Below, piece after piece: positions 9,364 to 19,306 of a stretch of DNA of 38,538 nt. Source of the DNA: Curvibacter sp. (GTDB lineage Bacteria > Pseudomonadota > Gammaproteobacteria > Burkholderiales > Burkholderiaceae_C); the NCBI GenBank assembly GCA_019233055.1, contig JAFAMV010000087.1, forward strand, positions 1 through 38,538, in the 5' to 3' direction. Under the pieces are notes generated by a model that was given only the letters and a program-made list of their open reading frames with translations, had not been told where the DNA came from and ran no database searches. The position numbers and the translations under genes are program-made. The stretch's first letter is position 1. Each line of letters starts with the position of its first letter.

Positions 9364-11052
9364 ATGGACAGAATCTGGCTGCAGCAATACCCCGCCGACG
9401 TACCCCACGAGATCGACCCCGAGCAATACCGGTCGGTCGCCCACCTGCTGGAGGACTCCTTCCGCAGGTTCGCCAGCAAACCCTTTTCGGTCTGCATGGA
9501 CGTCTGGATGAGCTATGGCGAGCTCGACCAGCTGTCCCAGGCCCTCGGTGCCTGGCTGCAGTCGCGCGGCCTGGAGCCCGGCGCCCGGGTGGCCATCATG
9601 CAGCCCAACATCCCCCAGTTCGCGGTCACCATGGCCGCCGTGCTGCGTGCCGGCTACACCTGCGTCAACGTCAACCCGCTCTACACCCCGCGCGAACTCG
9701 AGCACCAGCTCAAGGACTCGGGTGCCAGCGCCATCGTGATCCTGGAGAACTTCGCGCACACCCTGCAGCCGGTGCTGGAGAAGTCCGCCCTCAAGGAAGT
9801 GCTGGTCACCGCCATGGGCGACCTGCTCGGCGGGCTCAAGGGCAAATGGATCACCTTCGCGGTGCGCCACCTGGCCAAGATGGTGCCGCCCTTCCAGCTG
9901 CCCCAGGGCTCGGGCCGACGCATCGAGAGCTTTGCCAAGGCCCTGGCCGACGGGCGTGCCATGCCGCTGAAACCGGCCGCCAGCAACCTCGACTCGATCG
10001 CCTTCCTGCAATACACCGGCGGCACCACCGGCCTGTCCAAGGGCGCGGTGCTGACCCACCGCAACATCGTGGCCGCCACGCTGCAGGCCGACGCCTGGTT
10101 CCGGCCGGCGCTCGCGCGCGTCGGCGACCCGACCCAGATCAATGGCATCGCCGCCCTGCCGCTGTACCACATCTTCGCGCTGACCCTGTGCCTGCTCGCC
10201 ATCCGCCAGGGCTCTCACCTGACCCTGATCCCGAATCCGCGCGACATCGGCAAGTTCATCGAAGAGCTGCGCAAGCGCCCCTTCCACATGCTGCCGGCGG
10301 TCAACACCCTGTTCAACGCCCTGCTGCAGCACCCCGAATTCAAGACGCTCGATTTCTCCCACCTGTGCATCTCGCAGGCCGGCGGCATGGCCGCCGCCGA
10401 AGGCACGGCCCGCGCCTGGCAGAAGGCCACCGGCTCGACCATGGTGGAAGGCTGGGGCATGAGCGAGACTTGCGCCATCGGCACCAACAACCCGGTCAAC
10501 AGCGACCACTTCAGCGGCTCCATCGGCCTGCCCCTGCCCAGCATCGACATCGCGATCAAGGACGACGAAGGGCAGAGCCTGCCCATCGGACAGGCCGGCG
10601 AGATCTGCATCCGGGGCCCGAATGTGATGACCGGCTACTACCAGCAGCCGGCCGAGAATGCCCGCACCTTCACCGCCGACGGCTTCATGCGCACCGGCGA
10701 CGTGGGCATCATGGACGAACAGGGTTGGACCCGCATCATCGACCGCAAGAAGGACATGATCCTGGTCAGCGGCTTCAACGTCTACCCCAACGAACTCGAG
10801 CAGGTCATCTCGATGTGCCCCGGGGTGCTCGAATGTGCGGTCATCGGCGTGCCCGACGAAAAGCAGGGCGAGTCGATCAAGGTCTTCGTGGTGCGCAGCG
10901 ATCCGCACCTCAGCGAAGACGATGTGTCGCGCTACTGCCGCGAGAACCTCACCGGCTACAAGCACCCGCGCCACATCGAGTTCCGAGACAGCCTGCCCAA
11001 GACCAATGTGGGCAAGATCCTGCGCCGCGAACTGCGCGGCCCGGCGCATTGA
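9364..11052 (+). CDS. fadD: Long-chain fatty acid-CoA ligase
   Basis: Activates fatty acids to acyl-CoA with ATP, forming AMP and pyrophosphate. The 562-residue length equals that of typical proteobacterial FadD, and the N-terminus (WLQQYPADVPHEIDPEQYRSV) is the characteristic FadD opening. The ATP/AMP motif YTGGTTGLSKG begins at residue 217. Further adenylate-forming signatures follow: GWGMSETC, DGFMRTGDVG and the FadD motif SGFNVYPNELEQ; the catalytic lysine region is NVGKILRREL. A good ribosome binding site (AAGGAG) precedes the ATG. It is followed after 8 bp by a metallo-beta-lactamase-fold gene, so the two are probably cotranscribed. Usually a peripheral membrane enzyme. Confidence 0.95.
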   Translation: MDRIWLQQYPADVPHEIDPEQYRSVAHLLEDSFRRFASKPFSVCMDVWMSYGELDQLSQALGAWLQSRGLEPGARVAIMQPNIPQFAVTMAAVLRAGYTCVNVNPLYTPRELEHQLKDSGASAIVILENFAHTLQPVLEKSALKEVLVTAMGDLLGGLKGKWITFAVRHLAKMVPPFQLPQGSGRRIESFAKALADGRAMPLKPAASNLDSIAFLQYTGGTTGLSKGAVLTHRNIVAATLQADAWFRPALARVGDPTQINGIAALPLYHIFALTLCLLAIRQGSHLTLIPNPRDIGKFIEELRKRPFHMLPAVNTLFNALLQHPEFKTLDFSHLCISQAGGMAAAEGTARAWQKATGSTMVEGWGMSETCAIGTNNPVNSDHFSGSIGLPLPSIDIAIKDDEGQSLPIGQAGEICIRGPNVMTGYYQQPAENARTFTADGFMRTGDVGIMDEQGWTRIIDRKKDMILVSGFNVYPNELEQVISMCPGVLECAVIGVPDEKQGESIKVFVVRSDPHLSEDDVSRYCRENLTGYKHPRHIEFRDSLPKTNVGKILRRELRGPAH

Positions 11053-11060
11053 CCGACGGC

Positions 11061-11990
11061 ATGGCCGGCCCCGCATCCGACCGTCTGCCGCCCGGGGTCA
11101 CCGTCTTCGAGCGCGGCTGGCTGTCGGCCAACAACATCCTCTGCCAGGGCCCGGAAGGCGCCGCCCTGATCGACAGCGGCTATGCCACGCACAGCGATCA
11201 GACCCTGGCCTTGCTGGCGCACCGCCTGGCCGGCGCGCCCCTGGAGCGCCTGTTCAACACCCATCTGCACAGCGACCACTGCGGCGGCAATGCGGCGCTG
11301 CAGGCCTGCCATCCGGGCCTGCGCACCGCCATTCCGCCGGGCGAGGCAGCCGCCGTCCGGAGCTGGGACGAAGCAGCCCTAAGCTACCGCGCCACGGGAC
11401 AGCTCTGCCCGCGCTTCCATTTCGACGCGCTGTTGCGCCCCGGCGGCGAGGTCGTGCTGGCAGGCCGGCCCTGGCAGGTCCATGCCGCCCCCGGCCACGA
11501 CCCGCATTCGGTGCTGTTCTTCGAGCCCGAGAGCCGCACCCTGGTGTCGGCCGACGCCCTGTGGGAGAACGGCTTCGGCGTGGTCTTTCCCGAGCTCGAC
11601 GGGCAGCAGGCCTTTGCCGAGGTCGGGGCCACCCTGGACCTCATCGAATCGCTGGCCCCGGCCACCGTCATCCCGGGGCATGGGCCGGTCTTCGGCGAGG
11701 TGGGCCGGGCGCTGGAGACCGCCCGCCGCCGCCTCGACGGCTTCGTCCGTGATCCGGGCCGGCACGCCCTGTATGCCGCCAAGGTGCTGCTGAAATTCAA
11801 GCTGCTGGAGCTGCAGCAGGTGCCGGTGGCGAGGTTCACCGGCTGGGCTGCCGGCACGCCGCTGCTGCAGTCGATGGCACAGGCGCAGGCGCCCGGCCTG
11901 CCGCCCCAGACCTGGGCCCATGAACTCGTCGAGCAGCTGTGCGCCTCGGGTGCCGCACGACTCGAAGGCGGGATGCTGTCCAACGCCTGA
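11061..11990 (+). CDS. Metallo-beta-lactamase-fold hydrolase
   Basis: A 309-residue protein with the dinuclear metal motif HLHSDH (residues 68-73). Further conserved elements are the APGHDPHS loop, SADALWENGFG and a C-terminal IPGHGPVF histidine. The C-terminal 80 residues contain a helical extension of the kind seen in glyoxalase II-like and other MBL-fold thioesterases. It begins 8 bp after fadD, so a role in hydrolysing an acyl-CoA or other thioester is possible but unproven. The ATG at 11061 is chosen; a TTG at 11049 overlapping the fadD stop is an alternative. No signal peptide is seen, so it is probably cytosolic. It is not a beta-lactamase by position or context. Confidence 0.85.
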   Translation: MAGPASDRLPPGVTVFERGWLSANNILCQGPEGAALIDSGYATHSDQTLALLAHRLAGAPLERLFNTHLHSDHCGGNAALQACHPGLRTAIPPGEAAAVRSWDEAALSYRATGQLCPRFHFDALLRPGGEVVLAGRPWQVHAAPGHDPHSVLFFEPESRTLVSADALWENGFGVVFPELDGQQAFAEVGATLDLIESLAPATVIPGHGPVFGEVGRALETARRRLDGFVRDPGRHALYAAKVLLKFKLLELQQVPVARFTGWAAGTPLLQSMAQAQAPGLPPQTWAHELVEQLCASGAARLEGGMLSNA

Positions 11991-12034
11991 GGCCCCACCC
12001 CGGGCGCTTCAGTCGTCGGCCCCCACTGGGCGTC

Positions 12035-14017
12035 TCAAGGCAGGTCCTTGCCGGCATCGGCCAGGCTGTCGTCGCGCGGCCCCACCGTGCCCAGCCTGGA
12101 CTTCAGCGACTGCGCCTGCCCGCTGATCAGGGCGGCATAGACGTTGGTGTTGGCCAGCACCTTCTTCACGTAGTCGCGGGTCTCGCTGAACGGGATGTTC
12201 TCGGCCCAGATGGCGGTGTCGAGTACCGGTCCGATGCGCCAGGTCCGGGGCCGGCCCGGCCCGGCGTTGTAGGCGGCGGCGGCCAGGGCCATGGAGCCCG
12301 AGAAGTTGTCGAGCACGAGCTTGAGGTAGGCCGTGCCGATCTGCACATTGGTGTCGCGGTCGGCCAGCATCTCCGGCGAGAAGCCGGTGAAGCCGATCTT
12401 CTTCGCCGTCCAGCGCGCGGTGGCCGGCATCACCTGCATCAGGCCCGAAGCCCCCACCCCCGAGCGGGCGTCCATCACGAAGCGGCTCTCCTGGCGCATC
12501 AGGCCATAGACATAGGCCGGGTCGAGGCCGATCTCGCGGCTGCGGCGCAGCACCAGGTCATGGAAAGGCATGGGGTAGCGTTGATCGAAGTCGGCCTGGC
12601 TGCGGGTGCGCTCGCTGGTGTTGATGCAGCGGTCCCAGACCTCGCGCTGGCAGGCCAGGTCGGCGGCGGCCAGCAGATCGCGCTCGCCCATGCCGCCGGC
12701 CGTGTGCAGATTGGTGGCGTAGTTCCATTCGCGCACGCCCTCGGGCCGCAGGCCGATCTGGATCGCATAGAGGGCCCGCGCCAACCCGGGGTTGTTCAGG
12801 GCCTGCGCCCGCTCCTCCGGGGTCAGGGGCGCAGGCCGGGGCGGCGCCAGGGTCTTCTGGCCCAGCTCGTCCAGGGCCAGTTGCTCGTAGAAGCCGCGCG
12901 GGCCCGCCAAGCCCTGCAGGGCCTGCAGGGCCTCGGTGCGCGCCGACTCGCCGCGTGCCAGGGCCAGGCCGGCCTTGGCGTTCCAGTAGATCCAGGCCGG
13001 GTCGTTGCGCGCCTCGGGGCTCATCGCCCGGATGGCTGCCGGCACCAGTTCCCACTGGCCGGCGCGCAGGGCCGCACGCACCTTCCAGCCCAGCATGTCG
13101 TCGGTGAGGTCGGCGTCGCGCCGCACCTTGGCGAAATAGCCGAGCGCGTCGGGGTCGAGTTTCATCGCGGCCTGCTTGCCGATGACGCCCATCACCCAGT
13201 TGCGGGCCTCGGCCGGCAGCTCGGCTCCCCAACGGGTCTCGAACAACTGGGCCGCGCCGTCGGGGTTGCCCAGGGCCGCGCGGATCAGTGCCAGCACCAC
13301 GAGTTCCTTGCGCACCGCCCCCGCGCCCGAGCCATGCCGTGTCAGGTACTTGGCCGGGCTGTCGGCCATCTGGACCAACGCCGGCAGGGCTTCGGGCGCC
13401 ACGATCTCGACCGCATCGCGGGCCGCCCGGCCCCGGTTGGCCTCGGTGGCCAGGCGCGCCTTGCGCCAGATGTCGGCGGCGCTGAGCTGGCGGCCGGCAT
13501 AGAGGCGTGCGGCTGCCTGGGTGCAGCCGTCGTCGGCGTCGCGCTGGGCATACCAGCTGCGCCGCAGTTCGTCGGCCGCCGTCGGCAGCGCCTGTCCCTT
13601 GACCTGGTCGATCCACAGGGCATAGCAGCGCAGTTCGCGGTCGTCGTTCATCCGGAACAAGGGGTACTGGGTCGAGAAGGCATCCCAGTCGCGGCGCTGA
13701 CCGAGCAGGTGCAGCCAGTCGCCGCGCAGGCGGTCCTCCTGGTAGGTGCCGGCATAACGGGCCAGGAAGTCATCGACTTCTTCGGGCGCCGCCTCGTCGA
13801 GCCTGGCCTTCAGCTCCCAGTAGGCGGCCCAGGGTTCGAGGACATGGCCGCGGGCCAGCGGCAGCAGTTGGGTGAGCTTCCTGCGGTCGCCTTTCTTGAA
13901 GGCCTGCCCCATGTCCTGGAGCACGTTGTCGCCCGGATTCTGGGCGTTTGCCGGAACCATGACGGCCATCAAAACGGCCCCCATCACAAGCGATGTCAAA
14001 ATCTTCGGGAGAAACAT
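12035..14017 (-). CDS. slt: Soluble lytic murein transglycosylase
   Basis: Cleaves the MurNAc-GlcNAc bond of peptidoglycan to form 1,6-anhydromuropeptides in the periplasm. The 660-residue protein has a signal peptide ending at ANA (residue 25), a long alpha-helical superhelical domain (about 30-480) as in E. coli Slt70, and a C-terminal goose-lysozyme-like catalytic domain. That domain contains catalytic Glu510 in RQESRFV, then GASGLMQVMPATA and AAYNAGPGRP. The only in-frame start is the ATG at 14017, because TAA occurs 21 bases upstream. No good ribosome binding site is seen. The start codon lies 9 bp from the divergent start of the cyclo-ligase gene, so its promoter must overlap that gene. 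Confidence 0.95.
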   Translation of the reverse strand: MFLPKILTSLVMGAVLMAVMVPANAQNPGDNVLQDMGQAFKKGDRRKLTQLLPLARGHVLEPWAAYWELKARLDEAAPEEVDDFLARYAGTYQEDRLRGDWLHLLGQRRDWDAFSTQYPLFRMNDDRELRCYALWIDQVKGQALPTAADELRRSWYAQRDADDGCTQAAARLYAGRQLSAADIWRKARLATEANRGRAARDAVEIVAPEALPALVQMADSPAKYLTRHGSGAGAVRKELVVLALIRAALGNPDGAAQLFETRWGAELPAEARNWVMGVIGKQAAMKLDPDALGYFAKVRRDADLTDDMLGWKVRAALRAGQWELVPAAIRAMSPEARNDPAWIYWNAKAGLALARGESARTEALQALQGLAGPRGFYEQLALDELGQKTLAPPRPAPLTPEERAQALNNPGLARALYAIQIGLRPEGVREWNYATNLHTAGGMGERDLLAAADLACQREVWDRCINTSERTRSQADFDQRYPMPFHDLVLRRSREIGLDPAYVYGLMRQESRFVMDARSGVGASGLMQVMPATARWTAKKIGFTGFSPEMLADRDTNVQIGTAYLKLVLDNFSGSMALAAAAYNAGPGRPRTWRIGPVLDTAIWAENIPFSETRDYVKKVLANTNVYAALISGQAQSLKSRLGTVGPRDDSLADAGKDLP

Positions 14018-14026
14018 GAGGGAATT

Positions 14027-14599
<573 letters not shown>

Positions 14600-14620
14600 G
14601 CCTCCGCCCTGCAGCGCGGC

Positions 14621-16423
14621 TCAGCCAGGCCCCGTCTGGCCCAGCAGGCGGCCGGCCAGGTCCTCATGGAAGGCGTGGCCGCGCCGCGTGCCCTGCTTGG
14701 CGTGGTACATGGCCTGGTCGGCAGCCCGCAGCAGGGCCTTGAGCGAGCCACCGTCCACCGGGTAGCGGGCGATGCCCAGGCTGGAACTCACCCGCAGCGT
14801 GCGCCCCTGCCAGAAGTGCGGCTGGGCCAGCGAAGCCGACAGGCGTTCGGCCAGTTGCTCCAGCCGCGCCCGCTCATGCAGGTCGACGGCCAGGATGGCG
14901 AACTCATCGCCCCCCAGGCGCGCCACCACATCCTGAGGACGGAGCTGCTCCCGCAACCTTCGGGCCACCGACACCAGCACCTCGTCGCCGGCTTCGTGGC
15001 CATGCTGGTCGTTGATCGGCTTGAAATCGTCGAGGTCCAACAGCAGCAGCGCGTGCCGCTCCCCGGCCACGAGCAGGCGGCCTGCGGCCTGGGCGAGGCC
15101 GGCGCGGTTGCACACGCCGGTCAGGGTGTCGGTCTCGGCCGCCACGGCCAGTCGCTCGGCGCGCGCGTTGAGCTCGCGCTGGGCCCGGCGCATGATCCGG
15201 ATCCGGCTGCCCAAGGCCAACGAGAACACCACCAGTTCGATGGAGACCCCGAACTGCAGGATGTTGAGGTTCATGGCCTGCCAATGCAGCACGCCCCAGT
15301 TGCCGAGCACCAGCAGGAAGACGGCGACGAACTGGACCGTCAGGCCCAGGATGTACATGCCTGCAGGCCGGAAACCGCGACGCCAGCCGATGCTGGCCCC
15401 CACCAGGGCCAGCAGCGCCCCGCCCATGGAGCCGAACTCGGTGACCGACACCAGCCAGCGCATCTGGCCGCCCAGGCCGGCCACCACCGACCCCAGGACC
15501 AGCGCCAGGAGCGCCGACAGCAGGTGGTCCACCCAGGGCGCAAAACGCGCCAGATCCAGGAAGCGTTTGGCGAACAGGATCGCGCCGGCAATCCAGAGGC
15601 CCGGCGCCACCACATAGACCATCTCGGCGCTCAGGGGCTCGTCGGCAAACAGGTAGCGCGCCACATGCCCGTTGAAACCGGCCAGGGACAGCAGGGCAAA
15701 GCCGCAGTTCAGCACGTAGTAGCCGTAGACCCGGTCCCGGAACAGCAACAGCAGCACCAGGTTGTAGGAGAGCATGCCCAGCAGGACGCCGTAGCTCAGG
15801 CCGTCGAACAGCCGCTTGTTCTGCACGCCGGCCATGTATTCACCCACGTCCCAGACGCTCAGCGCATAGACCTGGGCAATGCGCGAACTGGCCCGCAGGT
15901 ACACCGTGTACACCCCCGGCTCCTGCAACCTGAAGCGGTAGACCATGCGCTCCGAGTGCAGGGGCCGCGTGCTGTAGGGGTAGGCGATGCCCGTCACCAC
16001 CGGTCTGGCGAGCGCCTGGCCCTGGGCATCGAAGGGTCCGAAGAACTGCAGTTCACGGGCCGCCACCGAGGGCACCGAGACCAGCCAGTCCCCCTCGCGG
16101 CCGGTCTGGCGGAACTGCATCTTGAACCAGTACGGCCGGCTGTCCATGGCCGTGTGCACCGGCTCGGCCGGGTATTGGAATCGGGCCTGACCGGCCGGCG
16201 ACAGCACATCGGCGATGCGCAGGCCAGCGGTGTCGTCGACGAAGACGCCCAGATCGCCGGCCAGGGCGACGCCCTCCCCCTGGGGCTGCAGCGTCACCTC
16301 GTGCTGGACGTCGGCCCGACCCGCCCCCGCGCAGGCCAGCAGCCAGGCCAGCAGCAGCCAGCGCAACAGGCGGCCCAGGCTGGCCGGCACCGGGCGGAAG
16401 GTCAAGGCTGTCCGGTTCGACAT
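14621..16423 (-). CDS. 7TM-DISM sensor diguanylate cyclase
   Basis: A 600-residue inner-membrane protein. A signal-anchor (LLRWLLLAWLLACAGAG) precedes a periplasmic 7TMR-DISM extracellular domain (about 40-180, with DSRPYWFKMQFR and YRFRLQEPGVYTVYLR). Seven membrane helices follow at about 190-385 and a GGDEF domain forms the C-terminus. The active site GGDEF is intact at 504-508, and an RPQD motif at 495-498, five residues upstream, is a canonical inhibitory site for c-di-GMP feedback. It should make c-di-GMP from two GTP in response to an extracytoplasmic ligand, perhaps a carbohydrate. The ATG at 16423 is chosen because residues further upstream are antisense to the leader of the divergent GST gene. 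Confidence 0.92.
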   Translation of the reverse strand: MSNRTALTFRPVPASLGRLLRWLLLAWLLACAGAGRADVQHEVTLQPQGEGVALAGDLGVFVDDTAGLRIADVLSPAGQARFQYPAEPVHTAMDSRPYWFKMQFRQTGREGDWLVSVPSVAARELQFFGPFDAQGQALARPVVTGIAYPYSTRPLHSERMVYRFRLQEPGVYTVYLRASSRIAQVYALSVWDVGEYMAGVQNKRLFDGLSYGVLLGMLSYNLVLLLLFRDRVYGYYVLNCGFALLSLAGFNGHVARYLFADEPLSAEMVYVVAPGLWIAGAILFAKRFLDLARFAPWVDHLLSALLALVLGSVVAGLGGQMRWLVSVTEFGSMGGALLALVGASIGWRRGFRPAGMYILGLTVQFVAVFLLVLGNWGVLHWQAMNLNILQFGVSIELVVFSLALGSRIRIMRRAQRELNARAERLAVAAETDTLTGVCNRAGLAQAAGRLLVAGERHALLLLDLDDFKPINDQHGHEAGDEVLVSVARRLREQLRPQDVVARLGGDEFAILAVDLHERARLEQLAERLSASLAQPHFWQGRTLRVSSSLGIARYPVDGGSLKALLRAADQAMYHAKQGTRRGHAFHEDLAGRLLGQTGPG

Positions 16424-16502
16424 GTTAATGAGTGTAAAAGATGCGCCAATTACACACGATGAGTGGTCATGGCATGATCTTCGGTTCATCTTTTCATCTG
16501 CC

Positions 16503-16520
16503 CCCGACATCGGTGTCGGG
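16503..16520 (+). promoter_or_regulatory. Leader hairpin upstream of the GST-like gene
   Basis: CCCGACA-TCGG-TGTCGGG forms a perfect 7-bp stem with a tetraloop ending 4 bases before the GGAG ribosome binding site of the downstream gene. It may stabilise the mRNA 5' end or tune translation. The 110-bp divergent gap around it also contains AT-rich sequence (16424-16455) likely to hold promoters. Confidence 0.4.
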
Positions 16521-16532
16521 ACTGGAGAAACC

Positions 16533-17216
16533 ATGCTGAAGCTCGTCATCGGAAACAAGAACTACTCGTCGTGGTCCATGCGGCCCTGGGTGCTGCTGCG
16601 CCAGGCCGGCATCGAATTCGAGGAGGTCAAGGTCCGCTTCGACTCCTTCGCGCCCGACTCGGCCTTCAAGCGGGCGCTGGCCCGGCTCAAGGTCGCGGGC
16701 AAGGTGCCGGTGCTGCTGGACGGCGACCTGGCCATCTGGGACACCCTGGCGATCGCCGAGTACCTGGCCGAAAGCTTCCCCGAGCTGCAGCTGTGGCCTG
16801 CCGACCGCCGCGTCCGCGCCCGGGCGCGCAGCATCTGCGCCGAACTGCACTCGGGCTTCACGGCCCTGCGCCAGCATTGCCCGATGAACATCGAGGCCGA
16901 ACTCCACACCGTGGGCGCGCTGGTGTGGCGCGATCAGGCCGGCGTGCGCAGCGATGTCGAGCGGCTCTGCAGCCTCTGGACCGATCTGCTGCAAAGCCAT
17001 GGCGGACCGATGCTGTTCGGCGATTTCAGCATCGCCGACGCCTTCTACGCCCCGGTGTGCATGCGGCTGCACAACTACGGCCTGCCCGTGCCCGAGGCGG
17101 TGTCCGCCTACGTGCAGCGCGTGCGTGCCCTGCCCGGCGTGAAGGCCTGGACCGACGAGGCGCTGGCCGAGCAGGACTTCCTCGATTTCGAGGAACCCTA
17201 CCGGCTGCAACGCTGA
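16533..17216 (+). CDS. Glutathione S-transferase family protein
   Basis: A 227-residue cytosolic protein. The N-terminal thioredoxin-like domain begins [22 protein letters not shown], has the cis-proline motif [23 protein letters not shown], and is followed by an all-helical C-terminal domain ([18 protein letters not shown]). The opening [12 protein letters not shown] marks a distinct group of bacterial GST-like proteins whose substrate is not established. The ATG follows GGAGAAACC. It lies 17 bp upstream of cca and is probably cotranscribed with it. It diverges from the diguanylate cyclase. Confidence 0.9.
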   Translation: MLKLVIGNKNYSSWSMRPWVLLRQAGIEFEEVKVRFDSFAPDSAFKRALARLKVAGKVPVLLDGDLAIWDTLAIAEYLAESFPELQLWPADRRVRARARSICAELHSGFTALRQHCPMNIEAELHTVGALVWRDQAGVRSDVERLCSLWTDLLQSHGGPMLFGDFSIADAFYAPVCMRLHNYGLPVPEAVSAYVQRVRALPGVKAWTDEALAEQDFLDFEEPYRLQR

Positions 17217-17233
17217 ACCGGAGAAGCCGAGCG

Positions 17234-18511
17234 ATGCGGATCTACCTGGTGGGCGGCGCGGTGCGCGATGAATTGCTGGGCCTGCCGGTGCAGGACCGCG
17301 ACTGGGTCGTGGTCGGCGCCACCCCCGAGGCCATGGAAGGGCTGGGCTTCGTCCCGGTGGGCAAGGACTTCCCGGTGTTCCTGCATCCGCTGACCCATGA
17401 GGAATACGCCCTGGCACGCACCGAACGCAAGAGCGGTCGGGGCTACCGGGGCTTCGTCGTGCATGCCTCGCCCGGGGTGTCGCTGGAGACCGACCTGGCG
17501 CGGCGCGACCTCACCATCAACGCCATGGCCCGCGACCTGGCTCCCGATCCGGTCAGCGGGCGGATCGCCCCCGCTCATGCGGGCTCGGGCCAGCTGATCG
17601 ACCCCTGGGGCGGCCTGGACGACCTGCGCGCGCGGGTGCTGCGCCATGTCACGCCGGCCTTCCGCGAAGACCCGGTGCGCATCCTGCGGCTGGCGCGCTT
17701 TGCCGCCCGCTTTCCCGACTTCGAGGTCGCCGAGGGCACGCTGAACCTGATGCGTGAGATGGTCGACGGGGGCGAGGTCGACCACCTGGTGCCGGAACGG
17801 GTCTGGCAGGAGCTGGCACGCGGCCTGATGGCCCCGCGCCCCTCGCGCATGTTCGAGGTTCTGCGCGCCTGCGGCGCCCTGGCGCGGCTGCTGCCGGAAC
17901 TCGACCGCCTCTGGGGCGTCCCCCAGCGGGCCGACTACCACCCCGAGATCGACACCGGCGTGCACGCCATGATGGTGCTGGACATGGCCGCCCGGCTCGG
18001 CGCCTCGCTGCCGGTGCGCTATGCCTGCCTGGGTCATGACCTGGGCAAGGGCAACACCCCGGCCGATGTGCTGCCGCGCCACATCGGCCATGAACAGCGC
18101 AGCGAACGCCTGCTCAAGGACGTGGGCGAGCGCCTGCGGGTGCCGAACGATTGCCGCGAATTGGCCGAGGTCGTGGCCCGCGAACATGGCAACCTGCACC
18201 GCAGCACCGAATTCGGCGCCGCCACCCTGCTGCGGCTGCTCGAGCGCTGCGACGCCCTGCGCAAGCCGGCCCGCTTCGCCGACATCCTGCTGGCCTGCGA
18301 ATGCGATGCGCGCGGCCGGCTGGGCCTGGAGGAGTCGCCCTACCCCCAGGCCGCCCGCCTGATGCGGGTGCTAGAGATCGCGCAGTCGGTGGACACCGCA
18401 GCGGTCGCCCGCCAGGCGGCAGGCCGCGGCCTGCAGGGTCAGGCCGTCGGCGAGGCCATCCACCAGGCCCGGCTGCAGGCGCTGGGCGCGGGGCTCGGCC
18501 TGCCCCCCTGA
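17234..18511 (+). CDS. cca: Multifunctional tRNA CCA nucleotidyltransferase
   Basis: Adds and repairs the 3'-terminal CCA of tRNAs. The 425-residue product (E. coli Cca has 412) starts [16 protein letters not shown], with metal-binding Asp21 and Asp23 in QDRDW and the [10 protein letters not shown] and [16 protein letters not shown] motifs of class II enzymes. A C-terminal HD domain ([23 protein letters not shown]) gives the phosphodiesterase and phosphatase activities of the long bacterial form. Residues 113-119 (PAHAGSG) are a small loop between blocks, which looks like ordinary variation. It follows the GST-like gene by 17 bp and ends at a hairpin shared with the convergent gene. Confidence 0.96.
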   Translation: MRIYLVGGAVRDELLGLPVQDRDWVVVGATPEAMEGLGFVPVGKDFPVFLHPLTHEEYALARTERKSGRGYRGFVVHASPGVSLETDLARRDLTINAMARDLAPDPVSGRIAPAHAGSGQLIDPWGGLDDLRARVLRHVTPAFREDPVRILRLARFAARFPDFEVAEGTLNLMREMVDGGEVDHLVPERVWQELARGLMAPRPSRMFEVLRACGALARLLPELDRLWGVPQRADYHPEIDTGVHAMMVLDMAARLGASLPVRYACLGHDLGKGNTPADVLPRHIGHEQRSERLLKDVGERLRVPNDCRELAEVVAREHGNLHRSTEFGAATLLRLLERCDALRKPARFADILLACECDARGRLGLEESPYPQAARLMRVLEIAQSVDTAAVARQAAGRGLQGQAVGEAIHQARLQALGAGLGLPP

Positions 18512-18517
18512 AACACA

Positions 18518-18539
18518 AAGGCGGCCCGCAGGCCGCCTT
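18518..18539. terminator. Bidirectional hairpin between cca and the glycine-zipper gene
   Basis: AAGGCGGC-CCGCAG-GCCGCCTT is an 8-bp perfect stem 6 bp after the cca stop and 18 bp from the stop of the convergent gene. The A/T pairs at the stem base give a short U stretch in either direction, so it probably ends both transcripts, although the U-tracts are weak. Confidence 0.65.
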
Positions 18540-18557
18540 CAAGATGCCGCAGGCCGC

Positions 18558-19208
18558 TCAGCGCCAATGGCCGCGGTGCCCACCCCAGTAGCCGAAGCCA
18601 ACCGACACGCCGATCGGCGGGTAGTAGTAGGGCGAGGGGTAGTAGGCAGGATAGACCGCCGGGGCATACACCACCTGGGCCATCTGGGTCTGCGGTGCCA
18701 GGACCGCCACATTCGGGTCGACCGTGGTGCTGGTGGGCGCGGCGGCGGCCGGCCCGATCTGCAGCGGGATTGTCTGACCGGGGTCGTTGGGCATCTGGGC
18801 CGTGTATTGCCGGCCGGCATATTCATAGACCACGTTGTAGCCGACCGTGCGGTTTTCATAGGCGGTCTGGGTGCTGCACTGCGGCACGGTCGTGGCCACC
18901 GGCGGATTGCCGTTGCTCTCGATCTGGTTGCCCAGCACCGCGCCGCCCAGCACACCGGCCATGGTGGCCACGGCCCGGCCGGCGCCACCGCCCACCGCAT
19001 TGCCCAGGGCGCCGCCTGCAATCGCACCGATCACGGCACCGGCGCCGCTGGTGGGCTGCTGCACCGCCACCGTCTGGGCGCCACAGACCTGCCGGGGCAC
19101 CGCCACCTGCTGGATCACCGGGGTGGAGGAAATGACCCGCCCGACTTCCTGGGCCATGCCCGCGCCCGAAGCCAGGGCAGCAATCGACAGAAGAACAAGC
19201 TTTTTCAT
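18558..19208 (-). CDS. Glycine-zipper 2TM-domain envelope protein
   Basis: A 216-residue exported protein. The signal peptide MKKLVLLSIAALASGAGMA ends with Ala19 and has no lipobox cysteine. A glycine-zipper segment follows at about residues 55-95, with repeated small residues (SGAGAVIGAIAGGALG, AGVLGGAVLGNQ), the 2TM glycine-zipper (Rick_17kDa/SlyB-like) pattern of outer-membrane proteins. The region after it (TVGYNVVYEYAGRQYTAQMPNDPG) is a conserved companion of this domain. The C-terminus is rich in Tyr, Pro, Gly and His. A GAGGTG ribosome binding site precedes the ATG. Its function is unknown; envelope integrity or stress is the usual suggestion. Confidence 0.85.
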   Translation of the reverse strand: MKKLVLLSIAALASGAGMAQEVGRVISSTPVIQQVAVPRQVCGAQTVAVQQPTSGAGAVIGAIAGGALGNAVGGGAGRAVATMAGVLGGAVLGNQIESNGNPPVATTVPQCSTQTAYENRTVGYNVVYEYAGRQYTAQMPNDPGQTIPLQIGPAAAAPTSTTVDPNVAVLAPQTQMAQVVYAPAVYPAYYPSPYYYPPIGVSVGFGYWGGHRGHWR

Positions 19209-19306
19209 GGTTTCACCTCGTCTGGCATCAATGGGTCGGATCTTATGCCTGGGATTTCCCCCTTGCTTGCCGGTTCCGTGAAGCCTGGGTAAAAAGTGCA
19301 AGCCGC

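Noticed and set aside
8614..11076. An 820-residue minus-strand open frame across fadD
   Set aside because: Antisense to fadD and partly out of frame with the hydrolase; the real genes on both strands have full family motifs.
11061..11990. A beta-lactamase resistance gene
   Set aside because: It has the MBL-fold metal motif but lacks a signal peptide and lies in an operon with fadD, so a general hydrolase is much more likely.
14666..16462. A 598-residue plus-strand open frame
   Set aside because: Antisense to the GGDEF/7TM-DISM gene, with no domain.
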